Both the position numbers and the translations under genes were made by a program. The notes under the pieces are model-generated. The model was not told the origin of the DNA. It did not search any database and worked only from the letters and a program-made list of their open reading frames with translations. A DNA stretch of 64,000 bases from an uncultured Tenacibaculum sp. (lineage in GTDB: Bacteria > Bacteroidota > Bacteroidia > Flavobacteriales > Flavobacteriaceae): the NCBI RefSeq assembly GCF_947495995.1, contig NZ_CANMAX010000002.1, positions 372,001 to 436,000 on the forward strand. Reading direction: 5' to 3'. Below, in pieces: positions 1 through 8,396 of this stretch (within the stretch, counting starts at the first letter, position 1; each line of letters starts with the position of its first letter).

Positions 1-950
1 GAACCAATGGAAATGATTTAACTACACAGTTTTTCGAGTATAAGTATACAGGCGAAGATAGTTGGTTTGGAGTAGGTTCAAGTTTTAACATTGCACCGAA
101 AATGCATTTAGGTTTGAGTCAGTTTTTAACTGTTGCTGATTTCAGCTACGGAAACAATATTCTAATTGAACAATTTGATATGACTAATAACTCAGCAACA
201 TCAAATAGTTTTTTTAATGCACAACAAAACAGTATTTATGGAGATATAGGCTTTATTACAAAACTTGGTTTTTTATATGATTCTGCTGATCATGATTTTG
301 GTGTTACGATAACAACTCCAAAGTATTTAAGAGTAAATAGTTACGGAGAATTCACAAGTACTTTTGTAAATATCGATAGTGCTACAAACGAATCTACACA
401 GATAATAGATAACGAAATTGATACTGAGATTAAAACTCCTTGGGAATTTTCTTTAGGATATAGTTATCTTTTTGAGACAGGAAGTAAAATTTGGGCAACA
501 GCAAGTTATTATTCAAGTATTTCAGAATATGAAATGGGAGTAATTGAATCTGTAAGCAATAATGCTTCTTGGGTTAATGGTAGTGAAGGAGTATTTAATG
601 TAGGAATTGGGTATTCAAGAAAAATCAACAATAAAATTGAACTTTCAGGAGGATTACGAACAAATAATTTTGCTTACAGAAACAGACAATCAGTAAATAA
701 TGAACTTAGAAATACAATTTTAGATGGAAATCATATTCATTTTGTGGTAGGAACTAAGTTTGAATTTAGAAGGCATAATGTTTTAGTAGGATTAGATTGG
801 GGAACTTTAGTAGAAGCTCCAGGAGAAGGAAATTTTCAATTCTTGAATAATATTGGAAGGTTAAGTCCTAATTTAAGAGGATTAAAAAAGAACAATATCA
901 ATGTATTACTAACCTATAGATTCATTATTGATGAATTGATTAAATTGTAA
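1..950 (+). CDS. Outer-membrane beta-barrel protein, 5' end outside window
   Basis: The frame is already open at base 3, so the gene begins before the window; the first in-frame ATG (102) lies inside continuous barrel-like sequence and is unlikely to be the start. The visible 315 residues alternate hydrophobic and polar positions and are rich in Gly, Ser, Asn, Tyr and Phe, for example GIGYSRKINNKIELSGGLR, the pattern of Gram-negative outer-membrane strands. The last clear strand is NINVLLTYRF, followed by a short polar tail. There is no T9SS sorting domain. A FadL/OmpP1-type transport barrel is my best guess from length and texture, but no family motif proves it. It is followed closely by two small genes that may be co-transcribed. 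Confidence 0.55.
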   Translation, partial: TNGNDLTTQFFEYKYTGEDSWFGVGSSFNIAPKMHLGLSQFLTVADFSYGNNILIEQFDMTNNSATSNSFFNAQQNSIYGDIGFITKLGFLYDSADHDFGVTITTPKYLRVNSYGEFTSTFVNIDSATNESTQIIDNEIDTEIKTPWEFSLGYSYLFETGSKIWATASYYSSISEYEMGVIESVSNNASWVNGSEGVFNVGIGYSRKINNKIELSGGLRTNNFAYRNRQSVNNELRNTILDGNHIHFVVGTKFEFRRHNVLVGLDWGTLVEAPGEGNFQFLNNIGRLSPNLRGLKKNNINVLLTYRFIIDELIKL

Positions 951-968
951 GAAGTTAAAAATTATGCT

Positions 969-1418
969 ATGGATTTAGAAGCTATAAAATCTAACTATGC
1001 TCAAATGGATAATTATGAGTTAATTAAGTTAGTTGATGAAATTGAAAAATTAAGAGAAGAAATTATACCGGTATTAAAAACAGAGTTAACAAAGAGAAAT
1101 GAAGCTTTGGCTGTAGAAAAAATTGATACTTTTCTAAATCGTGATAAAAATAAAAAAGAAGTAGATTTAGAAGAGTTAGTAGACATTGATGAATATGTAA
1201 GCCAACGTTTAGCCTCAGGAGAATTAATGGAAAATATTGTTGATGATTTAAAAAGTAGAGGAGTAGATTTGGTATCTAGAACTCTAGAAAGATCATTAGA
1301 ACAAGAAAGTTATATTGATAGTTTATTAGAAAATTCTTCAAATACATTCACGAAAGAGCATTTGAAAAGGAAATATGCTATGAATGATGATGAGATAAAA
1401 TCATCCAGCAAAAAGTGA
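969..1418 (+). CDS. Hypothetical charged helical protein
   Basis: I do not recognise this 149-residue protein. It has no signal peptide or membrane segment, is very rich in Glu, Lys, Asp and Leu, and reads as a series of amphipathic helices (for example NYELIKLVDEIEKLREEI near residues 16-33), so it is probably cytoplasmic. It starts 18 bases after the barrel gene and its stop codon overlaps the GTG start of the next small gene (GTGA), which suggests one transcript with translational coupling. No catalytic motif is visible. Confidence 0.6.
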   Translation: MDLEAIKSNYAQMDNYELIKLVDEIEKLREEIIPVLKTELTKRNEALAVEKIDTFLNRDKNKKEVDLEELVDIDEYVSQRLASGELMENIVDDLKSRGVDLVSRTLERSLEQESYIDSLLENSSNTFTKEHLKRKYAMNDDEIKSSSKK

Positions 1419-1591
1419 AGTTAAAATCTCAAAATAATATAACTATTGGAATTTTATTAATCATTGTTGGAGTAGCTTTTTTGTTATTGGGAGAAATTAG
1501 TTCAATTAAACATATAATTTTTCTAGTAGCAATAATTGTATCGGGCATTTTCAGTTTAGTTTCTGGACTTGAAAAACGAAAATCTATTTAA
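1415..1591 (+). CDS. Small two-helix membrane protein, GTG start
   Basis: This is a 58-residue reading frame starting with GTG, overlapping the stop of the upstream gene by four bases (GTGA), an arrangement typical of translational coupling. The product has two hydrophobic helices (about residues 9-26 and 33-51, including IIVGVAFLLLG and FLVAIIVSGIFSLVSG) separated by a short polar turn and ends in a positively charged tail (EKRKSI), consistent with a small inner-membrane hairpin protein. The family is not recognised. Support comes from coupling and the clean two-helix pattern; there is no homology evidence. Confidence 0.5.
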   Translation: MKLKSQNNITIGILLIIVGVAFLLLGEISSIKHIIFLVAIIVSGIFSLVSGLEKRKSI

Positions 1592-1631
1592 AAAACTTAT
1601 TAATAGAGATATAACTTAATATTTTTAAATG

Positions 1632-1666
1632 TTTTTAGGATAACTAATTAATAATCCGTACATTTG
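1632..1666 (+). promoter_or_regulatory. Promoter of rpsA
   Basis: A perfect Bacteroidota -7 element TACATTTG (TAnnTTTG) lies at 1659-1666, with a T-rich weak -33 region (TTTTTAGG) about 20 bases upstream. Transcription from here would give an rpsA leader of roughly 115-120 bases. Confidence 0.65.
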
Positions 1667-1789
1667 CACGCCTTTTTTCGACAACAGACAATTAAAAAGG
1701 TTTAAAAATTATTTATTTAAGTTTAATCTCTCTTTGAGTTAGGGTCGTTAAAAATCTGACTAACAAAAAGATACAAAATTATTTCAGAC
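1667..1789 (+). promoter_or_regulatory. Long 5' leader of rpsA with possible hairpins
   Basis: The untranslated leader is unusually long for this window. Two weak stems can be drawn: CCTTTTT (1671-1677) with AAAAAGG (1695-1701), and GTTAG (1738-1742) with CTAAC (1760-1764), extended by TC/GA across a two-base bulge. S1 is known to repress its own translation in gamma-proteobacteria, so an autoregulatory leader is plausible, but these stems are short and unproven. Confidence 0.3.
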
Positions 1790-3562
1790 ATGTCTGAAGA
1801 AACAAAAAAAACAGTTGACCCAACTGTAGATCCAGCACAATTTTTAGCAACTTTTAACTGGCATAAATACGAAGAAGGTATTGATGAAGTTGATGAGTCT
1901 AAATTAAAAGAATTCGAACAAGCATTAGAAGGAACAGTAGGTTTCGTAAACGAGCGTGATGTTATTGAAGGTGAAGTTGTTCGTGTTACTGATCGTGATG
2001 CAATTATCGATATTAACTCTAAATCTGAAGGAGTTATTTCTTTAAACGAATTCCGTTACAACCCAAATTTAGCTGTTGGTGACAAAGTAGAAGTATTAGT
2101 TGATAAAAGAGAAGATTCTTCTGGTCAGTTAGTATTATCTCACAAAAAAGCACGTGTAATTAAAGCATGGGATAGAGTTAACAATGCACACGAAACTGGA
2201 GAAATCGTTAACGGTTTTGTTAAGTGTAGAACTCGTGGTGGTATGATCGTTGACGTATTTGGTATTGAAGCTTTCTTACCAGGTTCTCAAATCGATGTTA
2301 AGCCAATCCGTGACTACGATCAGTACGTAGAGAAAACTATGGAATTCAAAGTTGTAAAAATCAACCACGAATTTAAGAATGTTGTAGTTTCTCACAAAGC
2401 GTTAATCGAAGCTGATTTAGAAGAGCAAAAACGTGAAATCATCGGTCAATTAGAAAAAGGACAAGTATTAGAAGGAGTTGTTAAGAATGTAACTTCTTAC
2501 GGTGTATTTGTTGACTTAGGAGGTGTTGACGGATTAATTCACATTACAGATTTATCTTGGTCTCGTATCAACCACCCAAGTGAAGTTGTTGAGTTAGATC
2601 AAAAATTAAATGTTGTAATCTTAGACTTTGATGATAACAAATCTAGAATCCAATTAGGATTAAAGCAATTATCAGCTCACCCATGGGATGCTTTAGATGG
2701 AGGATTAAAAGTAGGAGATAAAGTAAAAGGTAAAGTAGTTGTATTAGCTGACTATGGTGCGTTTGTAGAAGTAGAAGATGGAGTTGAAGGATTAATCCAC
2801 GTATCAGAAATGTCTTGGTCTACTCACTTACGTTCAGCTCAAGATTTCGTACAAGTTGGTGACCAAGTTGAAGCTCAAATCTTAACTTTAGATAGAGAAG
2901 AGCGTAAGATGTCTTTAGGTATGAAGCAATTACATCCAGATCCTTGGACAGATATCACAACTAAATTCCCAGTTGGTTCTTCTCACGAAGGAACTGTACG
3001 TAACTACACTAACTTCGGTGTATTCGTAGAGTTAGAAGAAGGAATCGACGGATTAGTTTATATTTCTGATTTATCTTGGACTAAGAAAGTTAAGCACCCA
3101 TCTGAGTTCGTAACTGTAGGTGATAAATTAGCTGTTCAAGTATTAGAATTAGACGTAGAGAACCGTAAGTTAAACTTAGGTCACAAGCAAACTCAAGACA
3201 ACCCTTGGGATGCTCACGAAGCTAAGTATGCAATCGGATCTAAATTCGAAGGTACTATCACAAACAAGAATGATAAAGGAGCTACTGTAACTTTTGAAGA
3301 CGGTGTTGAAGCATTTGCTCCATCTCGTTTCTTAGAAAAAGAAGACGGTGGTAAATTAGCTAAAGGAGATACTGTAGAGTTTATGGTAACTGAATTTAGT
3401 AAAGAGTACCGTAAGATAGTTGTTTCTCACACTTCAATCTTCAGAGAAGAAGAGCAAAGAAATGTGAAAGCTGCTGCTAAGAAAGCTCAAGAATCTGAAA
3501 AAACTACTTTAGGTGATATCGGAGGATTAGCTGAATTAAAAAGAAAAATGGAAGGAAAATAA
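1790..3562 (+). CDS. rpsA: 30S ribosomal protein S1
   Basis: S1 binds mRNA and helps it load onto the 30S subunit, which matters especially in Bacteroidota where Shine-Dalgarno sequences are weak. The 590-residue protein contains six S1/OB-fold repeats at about residues 60-125, 137-205, 223-295, 308-381, 395-468 and 482-552. The middle ones carry the classic pattern, such as VTSYGVFVDLGGVDGLIHI and ADYGAFVEVEDGVEGLIHV, each closing with a KQL or SHKA-type strand. The start follows a long leader and gives a short acidic N-terminal extension. Codon choice differs from the neighbours (many CGT and AAC codons where others use AGA and AAT), as expected for a highly expressed gene. A strong terminator follows. 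Confidence 0.96.
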   Translation: MSEETKKTVDPTVDPAQFLATFNWHKYEEGIDEVDESKLKEFEQALEGTVGFVNERDVIEGEVVRVTDRDAIIDINSKSEGVISLNEFRYNPNLAVGDKVEVLVDKREDSSGQLVLSHKKARVIKAWDRVNNAHETGEIVNGFVKCRTRGGMIVDVFGIEAFLPGSQIDVKPIRDYDQYVEKTMEFKVVKINHEFKNVVVSHKALIEADLEEQKREIIGQLEKGQVLEGVVKNVTSYGVFVDLGGVDGLIHITDLSWSRINHPSEVVELDQKLNVVILDFDDNKSRIQLGLKQLSAHPWDALDGGLKVGDKVKGKVVVLADYGAFVEVEDGVEGLIHVSEMSWSTHLRSAQDFVQVGDQVEAQILTLDREERKMSLGMKQLHPDPWTDITTKFPVGSSHEGTVRNYTNFGVFVELEEGIDGLVYISDLSWTKKVKHPSEFVTVGDKLAVQVLELDVENRKLNLGHKQTQDNPWDAHEAKYAIGSKFEGTITNKNDKGATVTFEDGVEAFAPSRFLEKEDGGKLAKGDTVEFMVTEFSKEYRKIVVSHTSIFREEEQRNVKAAAKKAQESEKTTLGDIGGLAELKRKMEGK

Positions 3563-3586
3563 TTCCTGATTCTATTTAATATAATC

Positions 3587-3616
3587 AAAGCCACTACGTT
3601 TGTAGTGGCTTTTTGT
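3587..3616 (+). terminator. Rho-independent terminator after rpsA
   Basis: A perfect ten-base stem AAGCCACTAC / GTAGTGGCTT with a GTTT loop is followed by a T-rich tract. Confidence 0.9.
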
Positions 3617-3679
3617 TTTTAGCAACATATGAATAATTTAATTTTTACAATTAAAATGAATTATTTTATACTTAGGCGT

Positions 3680-3687
3680 TATATTTG
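3680..3687 (+). promoter_or_regulatory. Promoter -7 element of the small barrel gene
   Basis: TATATTTG matches TAnnTTTG, 32 bases before the start codon. No clear -33 TTTG is visible at the usual distance. Confidence 0.6.
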
Positions 3688-3719
3688 TCGTTAAGAGTAT
3701 CAAATTAAAAATCTAAAAA

Positions 3720-4160
3720 ATGAAAAAAATTTTATGTATCGTGGCGTTCATAGCTTTTGCTTTTAATGGATTAGCTCAAGATGGAAAATTAAGAATAGGT
3801 GCTAATATTGGTTTTACTACTGGAAGTGGTGATTCTTCTTTTGTAATTGGTGGAGATGTAGATTATTTATTTAATGTAGATAGTAGATTCGAAGTTGGTG
3901 CTGCAACTGGTTTAGCTGTAGTAACTACAGGAAATTCTATTATTTTACCTTTAGCTGGTGCTGGTAGATTTAAAGCTACAAATAAAATCGATTTAGGATT
4001 AGATATGGGATATGCTATTGGAATCAACAATGCAGGAAATGGTTTTTACTTTAGACCAATTTTCGAATATAAAATAGATAGCAAAATGTCATTTAGAGCT
4101 TCTTATTCAGGTGTAGATTCTGGAGGATTTTTAAATGCTGGTATCATGTTTAGATTATAA
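3720..4160 (+). CDS. Secreted small outer-membrane beta-barrel-like protein
   Basis: The 146-residue product begins with a Sec signal peptide (MKKILCIVAFIAFAFNGLAQ, cleavage likely after Ala19 or Gln20). The mature part is Gly-rich with alternating strands and ends in a terminal aromatic/hydrophobic strand (GGFLNAGIMFRL), which suggests a small outer-membrane barrel resembling opacity or OmpW-like porin families. It has its own promoter and terminator, so it is monocistronic. No specific substrate can be read from the sequence. Confidence 0.7.
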   Translation: MKKILCIVAFIAFAFNGLAQDGKLRIGANIGFTTGSGDSSFVIGGDVDYLFNVDSRFEVGAATGLAVVTTGNSIILPLAGAGRFKATNKIDLGLDMGYAIGINNAGNGFYFRPIFEYKIDSKMSFRASYSGVDSGGFLNAGIMFRL

Positions 4161-4181
4161 AAGCATAGCACATAATAAATT

Positions 4182-4213
4182 AAAAAAGCACTGTATTTAC
4201 AGTGTTTTTTTTT
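4182..4213 (+). terminator. Rho-independent terminator
   Basis: The stem AAAGCACTGT pairs with ACAGTGTTTT (loop about four bases) and runs into a T tract. The T tract is reused by the -33 element of the next promoter. Confidence 0.85.
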
Positions 4214-4239
4214 GCATCGGATTTAGATGTTTATATTTG
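4211..4239 (+). promoter_or_regulatory. Promoter of the phosphohexomutase gene
   Basis: TTTG (4211-4214) is separated by 17 bases from the -7 element TATATTTG (4232-4239), 21 bases before the start codon. This supports the ATG at 4261 over the longer in-frame extension back to 4135, which would overlap the upstream gene and the terminator. Confidence 0.75.
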
Positions 4240-4260
4240 TTGAAAATCGAAAAAACAAAT

Positions 4261-5649
4261 ATGACATTAATTAAATCCATTTCAGGAATTAGAGGTACCA
4301 TTGGTGGTAATACTGGTGATAACTTAACTCCGATAGACGCAGTTAAATTTGCTGCAGCTTATGGAACTTTTATTAAGAAGAAGAATCAAAATAAGAAAGA
4401 TATAAAAATCATTATTGGTAGAGATGCAAGAATCTCTGGTAAAATGATTAGTGGTTTGGTATCAGATACATTAATAGGTTTAGGTATAGATGTAGTAGAT
4501 TTAGGTTTATCTACAACGCCTACAGTTGAAGTAGCTGTACCACTAGAAAAAGCAGATGGAGGAATTATCCTTACCGCTTCACATAATCCTAAACAGTGGA
4601 ATGCTTTAAAACTTTTAAATGAAAAAGGAGAGTTTTTAAATGGTGAAGACGGAAAAAACATTCTTGAAATAGCTGAAAACAATGACTTTGATTTTGCTGA
4701 AGTTGATGATTTAGGTATTTACAAGAAGAAGAAAAACTACATAAAGAAACATATTAAAGAAGTTTTAAAACTTCCTTTAGTAGATAAAAAAGCAATTAAA
4801 AAGGCTAAATTTAAAGTTGTTGTTGATGGTGTAAACTCAACAGGAGGAATTGCAATTCCAGCTTTATTGAAAGAATTAGGTGTAAAATGTATCGAATTAT
4901 ATTGTGAACCTAATGGTCAATTTCCACATAATCCAGAACCTTTAAAAGAACACTTAACTGATATTTCTGAGTTAGTAGTAAAAAAGAAAGCAGATTTAGG
5001 TATTGTTGTAGATCCAGATGTAGATCGTTTAGCATTAATTTGTGAAGATGGTTCAATGTTCGGAGAAGAATATACATTAGTTGCTTGTGCAGATTATGTA
5101 TTAAGTCAGAATCAAGGTGGAAATACAGTTTCTAACTTATCTTCTTCTAGAGCATTAAGAGATATTACTGAAATTCATGGAGGAAAATATACTGCTAGTG
5201 CAGTAGGTGAAGTGAATGTTGTGCAGATGATGAAAGACACAAATACTGTTATTGGAGGAGAAGGTAATGGAGGAATTATTTATCCAGATGCTCACTATGG
5301 TAGAGATTCTTTAGTTGGTGTTGCTTTATTTTTATCACACTTAGCACATAAGAAAATTTCTTGTAGAGCTTTGCGAGATAGTTATCCGAGTTATTTCATG
5401 AGTAAAAACAAAATACAGTTAACTCCAGAGATCGATGTAGATAAGATTTTAGCAACTATGGCTGAAAAATATAAAAATGAAGATGTTAATACTATAGATG
5501 GTGTAAAGATTGATTTTCCACAAGAATGGATTCATTTAAGAAAATCGAATACAGAACCAATCATTAGAATATATACAGAAGCCACATCGCAAGAAAAAGC
5601 AGATGATTTGGCTAAACGTTTTATAAAAGAAATTAAAGAGATAATTTAA
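4261..5649 (+). CDS. glmM: Phosphoglucosamine mutase (alpha-D-phosphohexomutase family)
   Basis: The enzyme family moves phosphate between C6 and C1 of a hexose; in GlmM this turns glucosamine-6-phosphate into glucosamine-1-phosphate for cell-wall precursors. With the start at 4261 (M-TLIKSISGIRGTIGG) the protein is 462 residues. All four signature loops are present: the phosphoserine loop TASHNP (105-110, Ser107), the metal loop DPDVDR (251-256), the sugar loop GEGNGG (333-338) and the phosphate loop RKSNTEP (427-433). The N-terminal SGIRG segment is also typical. GlmM is favoured over phosphomannomutase by overall resemblance, but specificity is inferred. The gene is flanked by its own promoter and terminator. 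Confidence 0.88.
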   Translation: MTLIKSISGIRGTIGGNTGDNLTPIDAVKFAAAYGTFIKKKNQNKKDIKIIIGRDARISGKMISGLVSDTLIGLGIDVVDLGLSTTPTVEVAVPLEKADGGIILTASHNPKQWNALKLLNEKGEFLNGEDGKNILEIAENNDFDFAEVDDLGIYKKKKNYIKKHIKEVLKLPLVDKKAIKKAKFKVVVDGVNSTGGIAIPALLKELGVKCIELYCEPNGQFPHNPEPLKEHLTDISELVVKKKADLGIVVDPDVDRLALICEDGSMFGEEYTLVACADYVLSQNQGGNTVSNLSSSRALRDITEIHGGKYTASAVGEVNVVQMMKDTNTVIGGEGNGGIIYPDAHYGRDSLVGVALFLSHLAHKKISCRALRDSYPSYFMSKNKIQLTPEIDVDKILATMAEKYKNEDVNTIDGVKIDFPQEWIHLRKSNTEPIIRIYTEATSQEKADDLAKRFIKEIKEII

Positions 5650-5652
5650 TTT

Positions 5653-5679
5653 AAATCCCGCAAAAATGCGGGATTTTTT
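5653..5679 (+). terminator. Rho-independent terminator after glmM
   Basis: A perfect stem AAATCCCGCA / TGCGGGATTT with an A-rich four-base loop is followed by T residues. Confidence 0.9.
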
Positions 5680-5759
5680 ATTACCATACAAAATTAGTAG
5701 GATTGTTAAATATGTGGTAAGAAATTTAACAATCGAAATTTTTTATTGAAATTCGTATT

Positions 5760-7244
5760 ATGAAGAGTATTGAAACTTTGACTTTAGAGCAATATTTCCA
5801 GCAATTTAGAGACAATATTATAGGTATAGATCAAGTCTTTACAACTCCTTATGGAGAAAAAAAACTGTTGTATACTGATTGGACAGCTAGTGGAAGATTG
5901 TATAGACCAATAGAAGATAAACTAATCAATGAATTTGGTCCGTTTGTAGCGAATACACATACAGAAACTTCTACTTCAGGAGCAGCAATGACTTTAGCTT
6001 ATCATGAAGCAAGAAATATTATTAAGCGTCATGTAAATGCTACAGATGATGATATACTTATCACAGAAGGTTCTGGAATGACAGGTGTTGTGAATAAATT
6101 TCAACGTATACTTGGTTTAAAAGTTTCAGAAAACTTGAAAGATCATACGACTATTCCTGAAGAAAAACGACCTATTGTTTTTGTTAGTCATATGGAACAT
6201 CATTCAAATCAAACTTCTTGGATTGAAACGATAGCAGATGTTGAAGTAGTAGAGTGTAATAATGAAGGATTAATCTGCTTAGATCTTTTTGAGGAAACAA
6301 TTCAAAAATATAAAGACCGTCCTATAAAAATAGCTTCAATTATTGCGGGTTCTAATGTAACAGGTATAAAAACTGATTATCATAAAATAGCGGCTTTGAT
6401 TCATAAATATAACGGATTATGTTTTGTAGACTTTGCATGTTCTGCACCTTACGTAGATATTAATATGCATCCTGAAAACGAAGATGAATATTTAGATGCT
6501 ATTTTCTTTTCTCCACATAAATTTTTAGGCGGCCCTGGTAGTTCTGGTGTACTTATTTTCAATAAGAAACTATATAAAAATATGGTGCCAGATAATCCTG
6601 GTGGAGGAACAGTCACCTATACTAATCCTTGGGGGCAAAATGATTATATAGACGATGTTGAAACAAGAGAAGATGGAGGAACTCCGGCCTTTTTGCAAAC
6701 AATTCGTATAGCGTTGTCTATACAATTGAAAGACCAAATGGGAACATCGAATATTAAAGCTAGGGAAGATGAGATTAATGAGGTTATCTTTAATTGTCTT
6801 GAAAGTTTAGATGGAGTTAAAATATTAGCTCCAAAACATAAAGAACGATTAAGTATATTTTCTTTCTATTTTGAAAAGTATCATTTTAATTTAATTGTAA
6901 AGTTATTGAATGACCGTTTTGGTATACAAACTAGAGGAGGATGTTCTTGTGCTGGTACTTACGGACATTTTTTACTGAATGTTAAAGAGAACGAATCAAA
7001 AACAATAAAAGAATTAATTTCAGATGGTTGTTCTTTTGAAAAACCGGGGTGGATACGTTTATCAGTTCATCCAACGATTACAAATGAAGAGTTAGATTTT
7101 GTTTGTGATTCACTAAGAGAATTGTCAGAAAATATAGAAGTTTGGTCTAAAGACTACAAATACGATCCTATCAAAAACGATTACGTACATAATTCTGTAA
7201 CTCCAATAGAGAAGGAATTAGTTAAAAATTGGTTTTCAATTTAA
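5760..7244 (+). CDS. Class V aminotransferase, cysteine-desulfurase-like
   Basis: This 494-residue PLP enzyme belongs to the class V aminotransferase (NifS/SufS/Csd) superfamily. The PLP lysine is K254 in SPHKFLGGPGSSGVL, and the preceding VDFACSAPYVDINMHP region supplies the cofactor-ring aspartate. A cysteine-rich loop RGGCSCAG (C395, C397) sits where cysteine desulfurases carry the catalytic Cys, so sulfur transfer from cysteine is possible. The protein is about 90 residues longer than SufS, and no Suf or Isc scaffold genes lie nearby, so a selenocysteine-lyase-like or other lyase role cannot be excluded. A peptidase gene starts two bases after its stop, pointing to co-transcription. Confidence 0.75.
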   Translation: MKSIETLTLEQYFQQFRDNIIGIDQVFTTPYGEKKLLYTDWTASGRLYRPIEDKLINEFGPFVANTHTETSTSGAAMTLAYHEARNIIKRHVNATDDDILITEGSGMTGVVNKFQRILGLKVSENLKDHTTIPEEKRPIVFVSHMEHHSNQTSWIETIADVEVVECNNEGLICLDLFEETIQKYKDRPIKIASIIAGSNVTGIKTDYHKIAALIHKYNGLCFVDFACSAPYVDINMHPENEDEYLDAIFFSPHKFLGGPGSSGVLIFNKKLYKNMVPDNPGGGTVTYTNPWGQNDYIDDVETREDGGTPAFLQTIRIALSIQLKDQMGTSNIKAREDEINEVIFNCLESLDGVKILAPKHKERLSIFSFYFEKYHFNLIVKLLNDRFGIQTRGGCSCAGTYGHFLLNVKENESKTIKELISDGCSFEKPGWIRLSVHPTITNEELDFVCDSLRELSENIEVWSKDYKYDPIKNDYVHNSVTPIEKELVKNWFSI

Positions 7245-7246
7245 AT

Positions 7247-8302
7247 ATGAATACAAGCATTACGATACCTTTTTTAGAAGAACTTTATCCAAAAATTAAA
7301 GAAGATAAATTATTTGGAAAGTGGGTAACACTTTCTGACGTAGAACCTTTAATACAATCACTTAATAAAGAATTATTTCAAGTTGAATTACTTGGAACTT
7401 CAGAAGAGGATAGAAACATCTATAAATTAAAATTAGGAACTGGAACTAAAAAAATCATGATTTGGAGTCAAATGCATGGTAACGAAAGTACAGGAACTAA
7501 AGCACTTTTTGATTTATTTAAATTTTTAGATGCATATACTGAACATGAAATTGTTTCTTCAATTTTAAACAATTGTGAGATAACGATTATTCCAATGTTA
7601 AACCCAGATGGTTCTTTAGCTTATACAAGAGTTAATTCTAAAAATGTCGATTTAAATCGTGATGCAGTAGCTTTAGAAGCTTGTGAAAGTAAATTACTTC
7701 GTAATACTTTAGATGCTTTTAATCCTGAGTTTTGTTTCAATTTACATGATCAAAGAACAATTTTTGGAGTAGAAGGAACTCAAAATCCTGCTACAATTTC
7801 GTTTTTAGCTCCTTCAGAAGAAGAATCAAGAGCTTTAACACCAGGTAGAAAAGAAACTATGAATGTAATTATTGCAATGAATAATTTATTGCAACAAGTA
7901 ATTCCAAATCATGTAGGAAGATATACTGATGAATTCTACCCAACAGCAACTGGAGATAATTTTCAAAAGTTAGGACACAATACTATTTTAATAGAAGCTG
8001 GTCATTATCCTAACGATTATAATAGAGAAGAGGTAAGAAAATTTAACTTCTATTCGTTATTAGAAGGTTTATACTACGTAGCGAATAATAACGATTTTTC
8101 TGCTTACGAAGCTTATTTTGATATACCGAATAATAACAAGTTATTTTTCGATGTAATTCATCGATATAAAAATAAAAAAGACGAGGCATATCAGTATGAA
8201 GATAAAATAATAGATAACCAATTCGTTTCTACGTTACAAAAACGTCAAGAAGGTGAATTAAATGATCATAAAGGACACAACGAAATCGTTTTCGAGTATT
8301 AA
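7247..8302 (+). CDS. M14-family zinc carboxypeptidase-like protein
   Basis: The ATG at 7247 is preferred; an upstream in-frame TTG at 7229 would overlap the previous gene. The 351-residue protein shows the M14 zinc site: HGNE (H77, E80) and a third ligand H167 in FNLHDQRT, with E250 (LIEAGHYP) as the probable general base. The NPDGSLAYTRVNSKNVDLNRD region around 120-140 matches the substrate-arginine/Asn-Arg segment of the family. No signal peptide is visible, so it acts in the cytoplasm, unlike classical secreted carboxypeptidases. It probably trims an amino acid or peptide conjugate; the substrate is unknown. It sits directly behind the class V aminotransferase-like gene. Confidence 0.8.
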   Translation: MNTSITIPFLEELYPKIKEDKLFGKWVTLSDVEPLIQSLNKELFQVELLGTSEEDRNIYKLKLGTGTKKIMIWSQMHGNESTGTKALFDLFKFLDAYTEHEIVSSILNNCEITIIPMLNPDGSLAYTRVNSKNVDLNRDAVALEACESKLLRNTLDAFNPEFCFNLHDQRTIFGVEGTQNPATISFLAPSEEESRALTPGRKETMNVIIAMNNLLQQVIPNHVGRYTDEFYPTATGDNFQKLGHNTILIEAGHYPNDYNREEVRKFNFYSLLEGLYYVANNNDFSAYEAYFDIPNNNKLFFDVIHRYKNKKDEAYQYEDKIIDNQFVSTLQKRQEGELNDHKGHNEIVFEY

Positions 8303-8337
8303 TTTTTTATTAAATATTGAATTTTATACCTGATAAC

Positions 8338-8370
8338 TTTGTTGTTTGTTAAAAATAATTCATATTTTTG
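8338..8370 (+). promoter_or_regulatory. Promoter of the Lrp/AsnC gene
   Basis: TTTG (8338-8341) and the -7 element TATTTTTG (8363-8370) are separated by 21 bases, 26 bases before the start codon. Confidence 0.65.
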
Positions 8371-8396
8371 CCCAATACTATGAATAAAATTAAAAA

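Noticed and set aside
102..950. Start of the left-edge barrel gene at the ATG at 102
   Set aside because: The frame is open without stop to base 3 and the upstream residues continue the barrel pattern, so the gene is truncated by the window.
4135..4260. N-terminal extension of the phosphohexomutase back to 4135
   Set aside because: It overlaps the previous gene, crosses a terminator and the promoter, and lacks resemblance to the family N-terminus.
4386..4682. Minus-strand open frame inside glmM
   Set aside because: It lies antisense to a conserved enzyme and has no domain or promoter.
7229..7246. TTG-led extension of the M14 gene
   Set aside because: It overlaps the preceding coding sequence by 16 bases and an ATG follows immediately.
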